The translations under genes and the position numbers were made by a program. A stretch of DNA of 64,000 bases, from NCBI RefSeq assembly GCF_028885415.1, contig NZ_CP118527.1, positions 1-64,000 of the forward strand, read 5' to 3'. Positions 1 to 10,212 of the stretch are shown here, piece after piece. The notes beneath the pieces were generated by a model. That model worked only from the letters and a program-made list of their open reading frames with translations, was not told the origin of the DNA and did not search any database. The stretch comes from Streptomyces coeruleorubidus (GTDB lineage Bacteria > Actinomycetota > Actinomycetes > Streptomycetales > Streptomycetaceae). Each line of letters begins with the position of its first letter. Position 1 is the stretch's first letter.

Positions 1-1049
1 GTCAGGGCCACGCGGACGAACTCGGCGCCTGCCGGGCCGTAGAAGTCGCCGGGGGCGACCAGGATGCCTCGCTCCGCCAGGTGGGACACCGTGTCCCAGC
101 AGGATTCGCCCCTCGTCGCCCACAGGTAGAGGCTGGCCTCGCTGTGGTGGATGCGGAAGCCGTGGGCGAGGAGGGCCTCGCGCAGGAGGCCGCGGCGGGC
201 GGCGTAGCGCTCGCGCTGGACGCGGACGTGTTCGTCGTCGCCGAGGGCCGCGATCACCGCCGCCTGGGTCGGTGCCGACGTCATCATGCCGCCGTGCTTG
301 CGGATCTCCAGGAGGGGAGCCAGGACCGCGGGATCGCCGGCCAGGAACGCCGCGCGGTAGCCGGCCAGGTTCGAGCGCTTGGAGAGGCTGTGGACGGCGA
401 CGATGCCCTCGTACGAGCCGCCGTTGACGTCCGGGTGCAGCACCGAGACCGGGTCGGCCTCCCAGCCCAGCTCCAGGTAGCACTCGTCGGAGAAGAGCAG
501 GATGCCGTGCTCGCGGGCCCAGGCGACGATCCGGGTGAGCTCCGCCTTCGCCAGGACCTTGCCCGTCGGGTTGGACGGGGAGTTCAGCCAGAGGAGCTTC
601 AGGCCCTCGGGGTCCAGCTCCGTCGGGTCGTCGTAGACCTGGTACTCGGCGCGGGCGAGGCGGGCGCCCACCTCGTACGTCGGGTAGGCCAGGCGCGGGT
701 AGGCCACCCGGTCGCCGGGGCCGAGGCCCAGCTGGGTCGGGAGCCAGGCGACGAGCTCCTTGGAGCCGACGATCGGCAGGACGTGGCGGTGGGTGACGTC
801 CCGGGCGCCGAGGCGGCGCTCGACCCAGCCGGTGATCGCGTCGCGCAGCTCGGGCGTGCCCCAGACGGTCGGGTAGCCCGGGGAGTCCGCCGCGGCGACC
901 AGCGCCTTCTGGATCAGCTCGGGGACCGGGTCGACCGGGGTGCCGACCGACAGGTCCACGATGCCGTCCGGATGGGCGGCGGCCGTGGATTTGTACGACG
1001 TCAGCTTGTCCCAGGGGAAAGTGGGGAGACGGTCGGAGACTGCGGACAC
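1..1049 (-). CDS. dapC: succinyldiaminopimelate transaminase DapC (3' end cut by window edge)
   Basis: PLP-dependent fold-type I aminotransferase of the lysine/meso-diaminopimelate pathway, acting in the cytosol on N-succinyl-2-amino-6-ketopimelate with glutamate as donor. The translation starts at a GTG (1047-1049, VSAVSDRLPTFPWDKL) and shows the nucleotide-like stretch NSPSNPTGKVL and the PLP-lysine motif SLSKRSNLAGYR. These are typical of the actinobacterial DapC family. About 349 codons are present and only the last few residues run off the window. The gene lies directly downstream of fdxA on the same strand, the usual actinobacterial order. The family name is secure. Whether it also works as a glutamate-prephenate aminotransferase cannot be seen. 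Confidence 0.9.
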   Translation of the reverse strand, partial: MSAVSDRLPTFPWDKLTSYKSTAAAHPDGIVDLSVGTPVDPVPELIQKALVAAADSPGYPTVWGTPELRDAITGWVERRLGARDVTHRHVLPIVGSKELVAWLPTQLGLGPGDRVAYPRLAYPTYEVGARLARAEYQVYDDPTELDPEGLKLLWLNSPSNPTGKVLAKAELTRIVAWAREHGILLFSDECYLELGWEADPVSVLHPDVNGGSYEGIVAVHSLSKRSNLAGYRAAFLAGDPAVLAPLLEIRKHGGMMTSAPTQAAVIAALGDDEHVRVQRERYAARRGLLREALLAHGFRIHHSEASLYLWATRGESCWDTVSHLAERGILVAPGDFYGPAGAEFVRVAL

Positions 1050-1176
1050 GGTTTCTGGCTCACTTTCTGGTACGTACGAGCCTTCGCGGCAAACGCCTCG
1101 GCCCCGTACGGCGATCAGGGCGTGATCGGGCCGTACGGGACCGAGGCGGCACGGATGTGCGGGCCGCTTGCGGTGA

Positions 1177-1494
1177 CTAGGCCTGCGGCGGCAGCGCGGC
1201 GATGAAGGGGTGGTCGCGCTCGATCAGCCCCAGCTTGCTGGCACCGCCGGGCGAGCCGAGCTCGTCGAAGAACTCGACGTTCGCCTTGTAGTAGTCCTTC
1301 CACTCCTCCGGAGTGTCGTCCTCGTAGAAGATCGCCTCGACCGGGCAGACCGGCTCACAGGCACCACAGTCGACGCATTCGTCCGGGTGGATGTACAAGG
1401 ACCTGGAGCCCTCGTAGATGCAGTCGACCGGGCACTCCTCGATGCACGCCTTGTCCTTGACGTCGACACAAGGCTGCGCGATGACGTAGGTCAC
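1177..1494 (-). CDS. fdxA: 7Fe ferredoxin FdxA
   Basis: A 105-residue soluble electron carrier with one 3Fe-4S and one 4Fe-4S cluster. The N-terminal half carries CVDVKDKACIEECPVDC and the second cluster motif CVDCGACEPVCPVEA, the seven-iron Cys pattern of actinobacterial FdxA. The start is a GTG at 1492-1494 behind a strong GAGGAGG (about 9 nt spacing). It precedes dapC on the same strand and is divergent from the acetyltransferase at 1635. Typical partners are P450s and other oxidoreductases; no partner is encoded beside it here. Confidence 0.96.
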   Translation of the reverse strand: MTYVIAQPCVDVKDKACIEECPVDCIYEGSRSLYIHPDECVDCGACEPVCPVEAIFYEDDTPEEWKDYYKANVEFFDELGSPGGASKLGLIERDHPFIAALPPQA

Positions 1495-1634
1495 GCTGTC
1501 GTTCCTCCTCGATAGGGCGCTGGCGGGCCTCCTCAGGCTCCGCCGCCTGGCGCGCGGGAGCGCGGCGTCGTCGATGCCCGCCCCTAGTATCTCCGTTCCT
1601 GGGCATGATCCGAACAGGAGGGGTGAACTGACCT

Positions 1635-2651
1635 GTGGAAATCTCTGCCGCCGGGCGACTCGAGGTCCGTATCACCGCTGCTGACGTGGGCAAACGGGTC
1701 TCCGTACGGAGCTTGATCGAACATGCACCTCCAGGTGAGAAGTTCACCGACACGGTCGGGGTTCTCACATCATGGGACAAAGGTGTGTTGCTGATCACAC
1801 GGAAGGGTGGCGAGAGCGTCCGCATCGTGGAATCCGCGCTGGTCGCGGGCAAGGTCGTACCCGCCGCACCGGCGCGTCGCCGCGGTCCGGCCGCCTCCTA
1901 CGAGGAGCTGGCCCGGGTCGCCGCGCGGGCCTGGCGGCCCGTGGAGAGCGAGCTGCTCGGGGACTGGGAGCTGCGGGCTGCGTCCGGGTTCACACGGCGG
2001 GCGAATTCGGTGCTGCCGCTCGGTGACCCGGGCGTGTCCCTGGACGAGGCCCTCGACGCCGTTCGGCGGTGGTACGCCGAGCGTGGCCTGCCCGTCTACG
2101 TCCAGACCGCGACCGGTGCCGAGGGCACGCAGGAGCTGCTGTGCGCGGAGCTGGAGGCGCGGGGCTGGGTACGGGAGGTGACCGCCGAGATGTGGGTCGG
2201 GCCGCTGGCGCCGGTCGCCGACCTCGCCGAGCCCTCGGGGGTGGTGCTGTCCCGGGAGGCCGACGAGGCGTGGCTGGCCCGGTACCAGCGCAAGGGCGTG
2301 AGCGAGGTCGCGTTGCGGGTGCTGGGGAGCGGGCCTTCGGTGTGGTTCGCGACCGTGACCGGTTCGGCTGAGGACGAGGCTCCGGCCGCCATCGGGCGGT
2401 GTGTCGTCGACGGGCGGTGGGCCGGGTTCGCCGCCGTCGAGGTCGATCCGGATCTGCGGCGGCAGGGGCTGGGCACGGCCGTGATGGCGGCGCTGGCCCG
2501 GCGGGCCCTCGACGAGGGCGCGTCGGCCGCGTGGCTCCAGGTCGAGGCCGAGAATGAGGGAGCGCGGGCGTTGTACGCGGGGATGGGTTTCGCCGCGCAC
2601 CACGCGTACCACCACTACCGGGCGCCGGATGCCCGCGCCTTTGGCCGGTAA
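1635..2651 (+). CDS. GNAT N-acetyltransferase with N-terminal SH3-like domain (Rv0428c type)
   Basis: A 338-residue protein. Residues 1-75 form a small beta-rich SH3/Tudor-like domain (GVLTSWDKGVLLITRKGG) like the one preceding the acetyltransferase in the mycobacterial Rv0428c family. Residues 110-330 are a GNAT domain with the acetyl-CoA loop RRQGLGTAV and the C-terminal ENEGARALYAGMGF signature. It should acetylate a small molecule or protein amine, but the substrate is unknown. The start is a GTG at 1635 with an AGGAGGGG about 13 nt upstream, longer spacing than usual. It is followed after 30 bp by the transglutaminase-like gene on the same strand, so the two are probably cotranscribed. 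Confidence 0.88.
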   Translation: MEISAAGRLEVRITAADVGKRVSVRSLIEHAPPGEKFTDTVGVLTSWDKGVLLITRKGGESVRIVESALVAGKVVPAAPARRRGPAASYEELARVAARAWRPVESELLGDWELRAASGFTRRANSVLPLGDPGVSLDEALDAVRRWYAERGLPVYVQTATGAEGTQELLCAELEARGWVREVTAEMWVGPLAPVADLAEPSGVVLSREADEAWLARYQRKGVSEVALRVLGSGPSVWFATVTGSAEDEAPAAIGRCVVDGRWAGFAAVEVDPDLRRQGLGTAVMAALARRALDEGASAAWLQVEAENEGARALYAGMGFAAHHAYHHYRAPDARAFGR

Positions 2652-2681
2652 CCGATCGTCGTGAGAGGGCACGAGCCAGCT

Positions 2682-3532
2682 ATGCGTCCCCCGTATCCCC
2701 CGCCCCCCGAGCGTTCCGCCGAGCTGCGGCGGTGGTTCGCCGAAGAGGCCCGGTCCGAGCGGCCCGATCTGTCGACGCTGTGCCTGCTGGTGGGCGCGGA
2801 GGCGGACGGAGCGCTGGACGAGGCGGGCATGGACGCCGCGCAGGTCGAGCTGGACCGGCTGGCCGGGCTGCTGCCGTACCGGCCCGGGGGCCGCGGGCGT
2901 GGGCGGTCGCCCTGCGGGAGCTGCTCGGTGACCGGCTGGGGTTTCACGGCACCCCGGCGGACTACCGGCGCCTGGAGTCCTCCCTGCTCCACGAGGTGCT
3001 GGTGCGGCGTCGCGGGCTGCCGATCCTGCTGTCCGTGGTGTGGATGGAGGTGGCCCGGCGGGCCGGGGCGCCGGTGTACGGGGTGGCTCTGCCCGGGCAT
3101 TTCGTGGTCGGGTTCGGACCTGACGAGGGGCAGGTGCTGGCCGATCCGTTCGACGGGGGGCGGGTACTCACGGGGGCGGACGCCGAGTTGATGGTTGCCG
3201 GGGCGACGGGGACGCAGCTTGATCCGTCGATGCTGCGGCCGGCCGATCCGCTGGATGTGGTGTTGCGGATCCTGAACAACGTGCGGGCGTGGGCGGCGGC
3301 TCGGCCGGAGCGGTCGGATGTGGCGCTGTGGGCGGTCGAGTTGTCGTTGCTGTTGCCCTCGCATCCAGCTCGGTTGCGGTACGAGCGGGCGCAGTTGCTG
3401 GTGGGGCGAGGGGATTTTCTGGGCGGGGCCGTGGAGCTGGAGGCCTACGCGGAAGTGGTGCGGGCAGTGGATGAGGGGGCTGCCGAGCGGGTGCGCGGGG
3501 AGGCTCACGCGGCCCGGGCGATGCTCAACTGA
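2682..3532 (+). CDS. transglutaminase-like / SirB1-family protein (frameshifted)
   Basis: Two reading frames together give one SirB1-type transglutaminase-like protein. The first (from ATG 2682) gives the N-terminal domain with RPDLSTLCLLVGAEADGALD. After about 2890 a second frame continues with WAVALRELLGDRLGFHG, RRRGLPILLSVVWMEVARR and the catalytic-type region VYGVALPGHFVVGF (His), running to the stop at 3532. Adding one base in the G/C run near 2880-2900 makes the length 852 nt, or 283 residues, which fits the family. The enzymatic role of SirB1-like proteins is not settled. The break looks like a one-base deletion, not decay. Confidence 0.8.
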
Positions 3533-4033
3533 CGCCTGCTCGCCGTAGGGGCCTTGTTCACGACCAGCCCTTTTCCCGTGCTGCTCGGACCGCCTCCGCG
3601 CGGTTTCCGGGCCTCGCCGCGGCAGCCGCCCGTGCGGCTCGTCGCGGTCGTCGTCCCGTCAAGGCCGGTGTAGGCCTTGGTGACCGCGTCCGTCATGAGG
3701 GCCTTGCGCTTTGGGGTCGGTGACCCCGTAGCGCCGCTCATTGGCCGAACGCGGTACGCCGAGCCGCTTCAGACGAGCGGGCCAGGTGTATCCCTTCGCC
3801 TTCACGCATGTCCCCGCCAGCTCGTCGACGGCCTGGTCGAGAACTGCTCGCTGCTCCGCGCTGACGCCGTAGGTATCGAGGGGGAGGATCGGCACCTGAA
3901 CACCGGCAACGGTCTTCGTGGGCGGGGAGGAAGAGATCTCGGGTTCGCTCACCGTCAGGCCACCCGATTGGCATCCCGACAGCATCACGACGGAAAGGGC
4001 GGCAACGCCGGCGGCCACTGAGCTCTTCCGCAT
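3505..4033 (-). pseudogene. lipoprotein (frameshifted and internally shortened)
   Basis: The ATG at 4033 opens a clear lipoprotein signal peptide (MRKSSVAAGVAALSVVMLSGC, lipobox LSGC), followed by a conserved-looking stretch with ELAGTCVKAKGYTWPARLKR and RSANERRYGVTDP. Near 3740 the frame breaks. A second frame supplies MTDAVTKAYTGLDG, a later Cys (TGGCRGEARK) and the stop at 3505. The joined product is shorter than I would expect, so part of the middle may be missing as well as the frame. It is probably an extracytoplasmic lipoprotein of unknown function. The 3' end runs convergently into the end of the transglutaminase-like gene. Confidence 0.6.
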
Positions 4034-4105
4034 CAGGTCAGACGCTTCCTCCGATGGAGAGAACCCGAACGGGATGCGCCCCGGGAACGGGGCGCATCGT
4101 CGCGT

Positions 4106-4390
4106 TCAGTTCGGGCAGGCGGAATTCGAGCCGAAGCAGTGCGAACTCGCCGCGTTGTCGAGGGACAGGGACACCTGATTGATGTGATCGCCCGGGGGAA
4201 TGGCGTTGAGCGCACCGGTGTAACCGGAGTGCTGGTAGAAGTGCAGCAATGTGTCGGGGTCCATGTTCTTCACCGAGGACACGGTGTTGTCGAGGGCCGT
4301 ACCGGTGCCGTAATAGGTGCTGCCGCTGTAGTTGGTCTTGCTGTAGAGCGTGTCGTACAGGCCGCCGCTGTAATTCGCGAGTCTGTACAA
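4106..4390 (-). pseudogene. peptidase inhibitor I36-like fragment lacking its signal peptide
   Basis: The translation shows the Tyr/Asn/Ser-rich pattern LANYSGGLYDTLYSKTNYSG and ends SSHCFGSNSACPN, as in small secreted Streptomyces beta/gamma-crystallin-like I36 inhibitors. The only in-frame start is a TTG at 4390, close behind an in-frame TGA, and no signal peptide or first crystallin motif precedes it. The N-terminal half is therefore missing or out of frame. It sits between the lipoprotein and a strong hairpin at 4488-4525. Confidence 0.5.
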
Positions 4391-4487
4391 ACAGCCTCGC
4401 CGCCGCCCGAAGACTCACACGTCCTACGAGAGCAGGAGGGATCATTTTCGGTCATTCGAAAGCAGCTGGATTCCCGCTAGACGGGCT

Positions 4488-4525
4488 GAGGGGGCGCCCC
4501 GGCCATGAACCCGGGGCGCCCCCTC
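4488..4525. terminator. 15-bp stem terminator hairpin
   Basis: Perfect inverted repeat: arms 4488-4502 and 4511-4525 with an 8-nt loop. It lies just beyond the stop of the 933-residue minus-strand gene (4539) and would end its transcript before the I36 remnant. Confidence 0.8.
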
Positions 4526-4538
4526 AACCTGCTCACGG

Positions 4539-7340
4539 CTAACTGGGGTTGGTGTCGATCACACCGACGCGGTCCGCCGCCGTCTTGCCGAGCAGGGCCG
4601 GTCGCATGGCGCCGATGACGTCGTCGGGCGTCACGGGAGTCTTCTTGCCGTTGCCCCGCGTGATCAGCACGTCGTCGTAGGCGCCGCCGTACAGCTCCTT
4701 CAGCGCGGCCTTGTCGTAGTACTCGACCAGCTTGTTGTCGACGGCCTTGACGCGGAGGAACCTCCACAGGGAGTTCTGGGGGCTGAACTTGACCTCCACC
4801 CCACCCGCCTCGACCGTGACAATGCCCGACATCGCCGGCTTGGCGAACTTGTTCATCATCCGGTCGACCTCGGCGTTGGAGATCTTCGGCTGCTGGGTGG
4901 TCGTCGGGATGGCCACCGAGGTGGCCGAGCCGGTCTCCACCTGGGTGCGGTACGCCTCCTCGATCGACGCGGTCGCCTTGGCGACGTCGATGCCCTTGCC
5001 GGGCTTGCCGTAGACGGGGACGGCCTTACCCGGCTCGAACTTGATCGTGCCCTCGGTGACCGAGCCGGCGCCGCCGGCCGCGCTCTCCAGGGAGGCGTGC
5101 AGCTTCTCCTCGTCGACAGGCATGACGGGCGTGACGACGCGGTGGTTGCCGAAGAGCGAGCCGATCACGGAGACCGGGTTGTAGTCGCTCTTCGCCGCCG
5201 CGTCGGCCGTGGCGTCCATGTCGAACTGGAGGCCCGCGTTGTCCGGGTCCAGGGCGACGGTCTTGCCGCCCACCGACAGCTTCAGCTCCTTGCCGACGCG
5301 GTCGTCGAAGGCCTCGTCGAGCTTCTTGACCGCGCCGTCGCGGGTCGTGCCGCCGATGTCGACGCCGAGCACGGTGGTGCCCTTGGGTACGTCGGTGCGG
5401 TTCATCAGCAGTCCGGCGCCGTAGACGCCACCGGCCATGACCACCAGGCCGGCGGCGAGCAGCACGAGCTTGTTGCGCCCCTTCTTCTTCGGCGCCTTCG
5501 AGGAGCTCGCCGGGGGCGGGGAGACCGGCTCGGGCAGCTTCGGGGCCGTGTGGGGCACCGGGCCGTCGCCGGGAGCGCCCGGGCCGTACGGCGAGGCCGC
5601 GCCGGGCGGTACGACGGGGATGCCGCTGGTGACGGTGTGTCCGGAGACGTTGTCGTGGCGGGGGCCGTAGCCCTGGCCCTCCGGCGGCTCGGGGGCCGGC
5701 TTCTGCGGGGTGAGGATGGCGGTGTCGTCGCTCATCCCGCCGCCGGGGCCGTGGCCCGCGGCGCCGTGGCTGGTGGGAGCGGAAGCGCCGGGGGCGCCGC
5801 CGAGGGGGCCGGGGCCACCGGGGCCCGAGGGGGCGCCGGGGCCGCCATGGCCTCCGGGGTTGCCCGTACCGCCGGGGCCGCCAGGACGCCCGGGGTTGGC
5901 CGTACCGGCAGGTCCGCCGGGTCCGCCCGTGCCGGCGGGGCCGCCTATGGCTCCGGGACCGGCGGGTGCGGCGGGGTCGCCCGGCCGACCGGGGTCGTTG
6001 AAGGCGCTGGGGCCACCCGGCGTGCCGGGGCCACCGGGCGTACCGGGGCCACCGGGCGTGCCGGGGCGACCGGGCTCGTCGAAGGCACCGGGGCCACCGG
6101 ACCTACCCGGCTCGTTGAAGCTGCCAGGACCACCGGAGCGACCAGGATCGCTGAAGCCACCGGGGCCGCCAGGAATACCCGGCTCATTGAAGGCGCCGGG
6201 GCGACCGGGCTCGCTGAAGCCGCCGGGGCCACCGGGGCCACCCGGCTCGTTGAACGCACCGCGGCCACCAGGACCACCCGGCTCATCGAAGGAACCCGGC
6301 CCACCCGGACCACCGGGCTCATTGAAAGCACCAGGCCCGCCGGGGCCGCCCTGCTCGTTGAAGCTGCCCGGCCCGCCGGGGCCGCCCGCCGGGGGGACCA
6401 TCGGGCCGTCCCCGGTGACCGGACCGGTGGTCGGGCCGGCCGGGCCCTGTGTGCCGGGGCCGCCGGGCCCGCCCGCGTCGCCGAAGCCGTTGGGAGCGCC
6501 CTGGCCGCCGTAGCCGCCCTGGTCGTTCCCGCCGAGGCGGTCGTTCTCCGAGAAGTACGGCAGGTCGTCGCGGCGCGTTTCGCCACCGTCACTGCCCGGG
6601 GCGGGACGTGAACCGTTGCCGAGCGGGCCCGCCGCCAGTGCCTCGGTGACGTCGAAGGAGCCCGTGCCGCCGCCGTGCCCGGGCGCGACGGGGCCGCCGG
6701 TCGCGCCGCCGGGGAGCCCCGCACCGTTCGTGCCGCCGGACCGGGAGCCGCCCGGCCTGCTCATGGAACCGACCACGCCTCCGGGCCGCCCGGCACCGGA
6801 GCCACCCGCAGCGGGGCCGCCCGAACCGGTACCACCGGCACTCGGACCAGCCGCACCGGGACCACCCGCCGCCGGACCCGAACCGCCCGGCAGACCGGCC
6901 CCGTTGGTGGAGCCGCTCCCCTGACCGGCCTTGCCCGAGCCCGACTTGCGGGGCGCGAACCAGTCGCTGGTCGGCTTGTCCTCGCCGGACCGGGCGGGCT
7001 CGGCAGGAGACTCGACCGTGCCGGTGCCTCTGGGCGTGGCGGCGCCCGGAGCCGTCGCGTCGTTGCCGGCGTCGGCGCCGGTGTCGCCGGAGGCCTCCGC
7101 ATCCGCGACGGGCTTGCGCACGACCACCGGCGGAATGGGCCGGGACCCGGGGATGTTGATCCGGATCCGGGTCGTCAGCGTGGTCTCGGTCTTGCGTTCC
7201 TCCGGCCGCGTGGCCGAACGGCCCGCTTCCGTACCGCCGTCGGAGACCGTCGGGGTCCCGTACGGCGGCGTACCCGACGGGTAGGCGGCTCCGCCGCGCC
7301 CGTTGGGCCCGGAGGACGGAGTGTCAGTTTCACGACTCAA
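4539..7340 (-). CDS. collagen-like membrane protein with C-terminal peptidoglycan-binding (VanW/YoaR-type) domain
   Basis: A 933-residue protein in three parts. Residues 1-620 are disordered and rich in Gly/Pro/Ser. Residues about 290-500 contain many imperfect copies of a collagen-like block (for example [33 protein letters not shown]). A lysine cluster and one membrane helix follow at about 622-650 ([20 protein letters not shown]). The last 280 residues are extracellular and match the PG_binding_4 type domain found before VanW domains ([37 protein letters not shown]). It is probably a type II anchored cell-wall protein with a long cytoplasmic tail. No catalytic VanW domain is present. The repeat region is prone to length variation and to misassembly. 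Confidence 0.8.
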   Translation of the reverse strand: MSRETDTPSSGPNGRGGAAYPSGTPPYGTPTVSDGGTEAGRSATRPEERKTETTLTTRIRINIPGSRPIPPVVVRKPVADAEASGDTGADAGNDATAPGAATPRGTGTVESPAEPARSGEDKPTSDWFAPRKSGSGKAGQGSGSTNGAGLPGGSGPAAGGPGAAGPSAGGTGSGGPAAGGSGAGRPGGVVGSMSRPGGSRSGGTNGAGLPGGATGGPVAPGHGGGTGSFDVTEALAAGPLGNGSRPAPGSDGGETRRDDLPYFSENDRLGGNDQGGYGGQGAPNGFGDAGGPGGPGTQGPAGPTTGPVTGDGPMVPPAGGPGGPGSFNEQGGPGGPGAFNEPGGPGGPGSFDEPGGPGGRGAFNEPGGPGGPGGFSEPGRPGAFNEPGIPGGPGGFSDPGRSGGPGSFNEPGRSGGPGAFDEPGRPGTPGGPGTPGGPGTPGGPSAFNDPGRPGDPAAPAGPGAIGGPAGTGGPGGPAGTANPGRPGGPGGTGNPGGHGGPGAPSGPGGPGPLGGAPGASAPTSHGAAGHGPGGGMSDDTAILTPQKPAPEPPEGQGYGPRHDNVSGHTVTSGIPVVPPGAASPYGPGAPGDGPVPHTAPKLPEPVSPPPASSSKAPKKKGRNKLVLLAAGLVVMAGGVYGAGLLMNRTDVPKGTTVLGVDIGGTTRDGAVKKLDEAFDDRVGKELKLSVGGKTVALDPDNAGLQFDMDATADAAAKSDYNPVSVIGSLFGNHRVVTPVMPVDEEKLHASLESAAGGAGSVTEGTIKFEPGKAVPVYGKPGKGIDVAKATASIEEAYRTQVETGSATSVAIPTTTQQPKISNAEVDRMMNKFAKPAMSGIVTVEAGGVEVKFSPQNSLWRFLRVKAVDNKLVEYYDKAALKELYGGAYDDVLITRGNGKKTPVTPDDVIGAMRPALLGKTAADRVGVIDTNPS

Positions 7341-7497
7341 GGCAGGTTCTCCCGGTTGGCTCCGCCGCCCGACACAACCTCACGCGGGCAGCTCGGCGGC
7401 GCGCACCACCATACTGGCCACTTCTCACCCGCATCTCAGGACCGCTGGGGAAACTCACACCGGACCCCCACGGGCGCGTCCTGGCGAAGTGGTACGT

Positions 7498-7790
7498 CAC
7501 TTGCCAAGTCGGACGGGGTCGCCGTCCGGTTGCCGCCTCGGGGCGAGGGTGGCACAGATCACAGCCACGCCGATGCCCCGAGCAGGAAGAGATAGGAGCC
7601 GGCCCCCGCCGCGAACAGGAAGTCGCCCTCCGGGCGGCTGGCGGTGAGCAGGACCACGGCGAGCATCCAGCCGGCGGCGGCCGCGACACCCCCGGCCGCC
7701 CGCGGGTGACGGAGAAGGTGCAGCGCGTCGTGGTGGAGGCGGGCAGGGCGCGGAATGTGACGGGCGCGGATCGACGCCCCGGGTTCTGTG
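7498..7790 (-). pseudogene. DUF6113 membrane protein, 3' part, frameshifted
   Basis: The translation contains the family signature AGWMLAVVLLTASRPEGD followed by FLFAAGAGSYLFLLG, a two-helix hairpin. Directly after the LLG the frame slips near 7570. One inserted G restores GIGVAVICATLAPRRQPDGD up to a TGA at 7498-7500, the expected C-terminus. The upstream half (initiator and first helices) is not recognisable above about 7790, so this copy is probably truncated as well as frameshifted. It lies upstream of the collagen-like gene on the same strand. Confidence 0.55.
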
Positions 7791-8194
7791 CCTTGTTGGT
7801 GGCTGCTGGAGTGATATCCAAGGCGGAGTCCCTCAACTGTTGAACAGCGCATGCGTGGCTGGGCTGCGCCGTGCGTGAGGTGGGCAGAGGGCGTGGCAGG
7901 TCTACCCGGCCGGCTGCCGGCAGTTCTCGCTATCCACGCCGGAGGGCAGTTCGCGTACGGAAGTGAAGGCCGTCGCCTGCGGGCCCGCCCGCCCGCATCA
8001 GGCCGCGCCCCGGGCCATGCCCTGGCCCCTGGGCGGACATCGACCGCCGGCGGGCGGCATTTGCGCTGTGAACTCGTGATTTGCGCTGTGAACTCGTGGC
8101 CATCACATGCTCGCCATGAGTCAGGGCACTTCTTGGTGATTACGCACTGGCCCGTACCCATGGGCTCCGAGCTGCCAGCGGTCCCGGAGACGCT
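7791..8194. other. non-coding stretch with a 20-bp tandem duplication
   Basis: No coding sequence I can support. The only structure seen is a direct tandem duplication of a 20-bp unit at 8060-8079 and 8080-8099 (unit begins TTTGCGCTGTG), identical except for the last base. Confidence 0.4.
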
Positions 8195-9033
8195 TCAAGC
8201 CGGGTGCAGGTCGGTGTGCAGCAGGTGGTGGTCCGAATACGGGGTGGGTTGCACGCGGTGCTCGAGTGGGGCGATGCCCCGCAGGAAGATGTAGTCGAAC
8301 TTGCTGTGCCAGTCGGTGGTCGGCTTGCAGGTGCCGGTGGGCGAGGGATGACACTGAGGGTCTGTGTCCGCGGCCAGTGACCATATCCGGGTGAGTTCGG
8401 GAGCATCCGGCACCGCGTTGAAGTCGCCGAGAACGATTGCGCGGTCGTGCCGGGCGACGTCTGCGGCCAGCACCCCATCTGGTCTGCCCGGACTGCTTCC
8501 TGACGTCGTTGGGCGAGGTGTGTGTTGAAGACCCGGACCCGCTGGCCGCCCACCATGGTCGTGACTGCCATGTACCCACGGTCCTCGGATCCGCCCTCGG
8601 GGTATTCCACGTGGACGCGGTCTGTCATCGGTGCCGCCGAGAGAACCGCCTGGCCGAAGCCCCCAGGATTCCACGGCACTCCCCCGCAGCGACCCCAATC
8701 CTGAAGAACCGTCCCGTACTCGACGTGGTAATCCAGCCCGTAAAAGCCCCTCAGATAATTCCGGATCCTCTCGACGTCACGCACGCACGCTTCCTGCAGA
8801 CCGATGACCTGGGGCGCATACGCGGCGATCTCCGCCGCCCGGTCGACGTTGCTCACCTCGCAGGGATTACAGATGTTCCACGTCATGACCCGGTTCGGGA
8901 CCATGTCCCTGACGTCAGCGACAGGCAGCGACTTGCCGAAGAGGCCACTGCCCGGTGCGCTGGGGCCGACGAGCACCACACACGCCACGGCCATGGCACC
9001 CGCAAGCAACCGCGTGCTCCTGCCGAACACCAT
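8195..9033 (-). CDS. secreted endonuclease/exonuclease/phosphatase (EEP) family protein (frameshifted)
   Basis: The ATG at 9031-9033 follows a GGGGAGG site and opens a hydrophobic export signal (LLAGAMAVACVVLVG). The EEP motifs follow in order: MTWNICNPC, the catalytic Glu in VIGLQEAC, RVFNTHLAQRR, then GDFNAVPDAPEL, KFDYIFL and the final SDHHLLHTDL. The motifs before and after about 8480 lie in different frames. One added base makes 840 nt (279 residues), a normal EEP length. It is likely an extracellular phosphodiesterase or nuclease. It does not form an operon: the upstream neighbour is divergent. Confidence 0.82.
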
Positions 9034-9279
9034 CGCCTCCCCAACGCGCCCACCCTGGCATCTGACGTCTCCCAGCACGAGATTAAGGGACGGGGCGTTC
9101 AGCAACACATGCTTCCGGCCCCACAAGGCGGCCGCGGGCCCGGCTGCTGGCCCCGCAGTGCGCGCCTCCCGCCGAGGGCCGCGGCCGGGACCGGATGCCG
9201 ACAGGTCTGCTGCGGGGCGTGCACCCGCGCGTCGGAAACCGGGTGCGGTCTGTCGATGCCGTGGTGTGTGATCGGGGGT

Positions 9280-10146
9280 ATGGCGATTGTGTTGGGCAAG
9301 CCGGGAGTCGACGAGCTGGGCCAGGCTGTGGGCGTGCTGCGGGAGTGGCAGTACGAGGGGGCGCCGATGCAACTGCATCCGGGGGACCTGGGCTGGTTCT
9401 GGCGGTCAGGTGCGGAAGCGACCGCCGCGGCCGTAAGGACGTGGCGCCGGGACGGACAGATTCTCGCCGTCGGGCTGCTGGACGGTCCCGGGCTGTTGCG
9501 GCTGACGATGGCGCCAGACGCTCAGCGGGACGAGGAACTGGCGCAGCAGTTGCTTGAGGACGTGACCGAGCCGGAGCGTGGCGTGCTGCCCGAGGGAAAG
9601 GTGAACGTCGAGGCGCCGATGGGTGCGCTGGTCCAGGATCTGCTGTTCGAGGACGGCTGGAACACCGACGAGCCGTGGACGCCGCTGCGCCGTGACCTCA
9701 CGGAGCCGGTGAAGGACCCCGGCGTGCGGGTCGAGGTGGTCGGGCCGGAGCAGGCGCATGTGTTTGCCGCCGTGCATCGGGCAGCGTGGGACGGGTCGAG
9801 GTTCACGGACGAGCGCTGGCACGCGATGGCGGCCGGATTGCCGTACGCCGACGCCCGGTGTCTGGTCGCGTACGACGACCGGGGCGACGCGGTGGCGGCG
9901 GTGACGGTGTGGTCGGCCGGTCCGGGGAGGCCCGGGTTGCTCGAACCGATGGGCGTGCACCGGGAACATCGCGGTCACGGCTACGGCAAGGCGATCAGCG
10001 TCGCCGCGGCGGCCGCACTCCAGGAGCTGGGCTCGTCGAGCGCGATCGTCTGCACCCCCAGCTCCAACGTCGGTGCCGTCGCCACCTACAAGTCAGCTGG
10101 CTTCCAGCAATGCCCCGAGGTCCGGGACCAGCACCGGGACGCCTAG
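9280..10146 (+). CDS. GNAT family N-acetyltransferase
   Basis: A 288-residue protein with an N-terminal GNAT-like half (LREWQYEGAPMQLHPGDLGW) and a C-terminal GNAT domain carrying GVHREHRGHGYGKAISVAA (acetyl-CoA loop) and SNVGAVATYKSAGF. The start chosen is ATG 9280 behind GGGGG; GTG 9268 is an in-frame alternative. The open frame extends far upstream only because there is no stop there, and that part is antisense to the EEP gene. The TAG stop (10144-10146) is part of the CTAG duplicated by the adjacent IS element, so the insertion left the gene intact. Substrate unknown. Confidence 0.85.
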   Translation: MAIVLGKPGVDELGQAVGVLREWQYEGAPMQLHPGDLGWFWRSGAEATAAAVRTWRRDGQILAVGLLDGPGLLRLTMAPDAQRDEELAQQLLEDVTEPERGVLPEGKVNVEAPMGALVQDLLFEDGWNTDEPWTPLRRDLTEPVKDPGVRVEVVGPEQAHVFAAVHRAAWDGSRFTDERWHAMAAGLPYADARCLVAYDDRGDAVAAVTVWSAGPGRPGLLEPMGVHREHRGHGYGKAISVAAAAALQELGSSSAIVCTPSSNVGAVATYKSAGFQQCPEVRDQHRDA

Positions 10147-10212
10147 TAGTGCTTCGTTACGTTGCGTGATCTCGGCTGATCGTGGGCAGCTTCCCGAAGT
10201 GAGGTTGGGGAA

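Noticed and set aside
5097..6611. Long plus-strand open frames opposite the collagen-like gene
   Set aside because: Antisense shadows of the repetitive GC-rich coding strand; low-complexity translation without domain motifs or ribosome sites.
8437..9279. N-terminal extension of the GNAT gene at 9280
   Set aside because: The upstream part is antisense to the EEP gene and has no acetyltransferase-like sequence; a proper start with GGGGG upstream exists at 9280.
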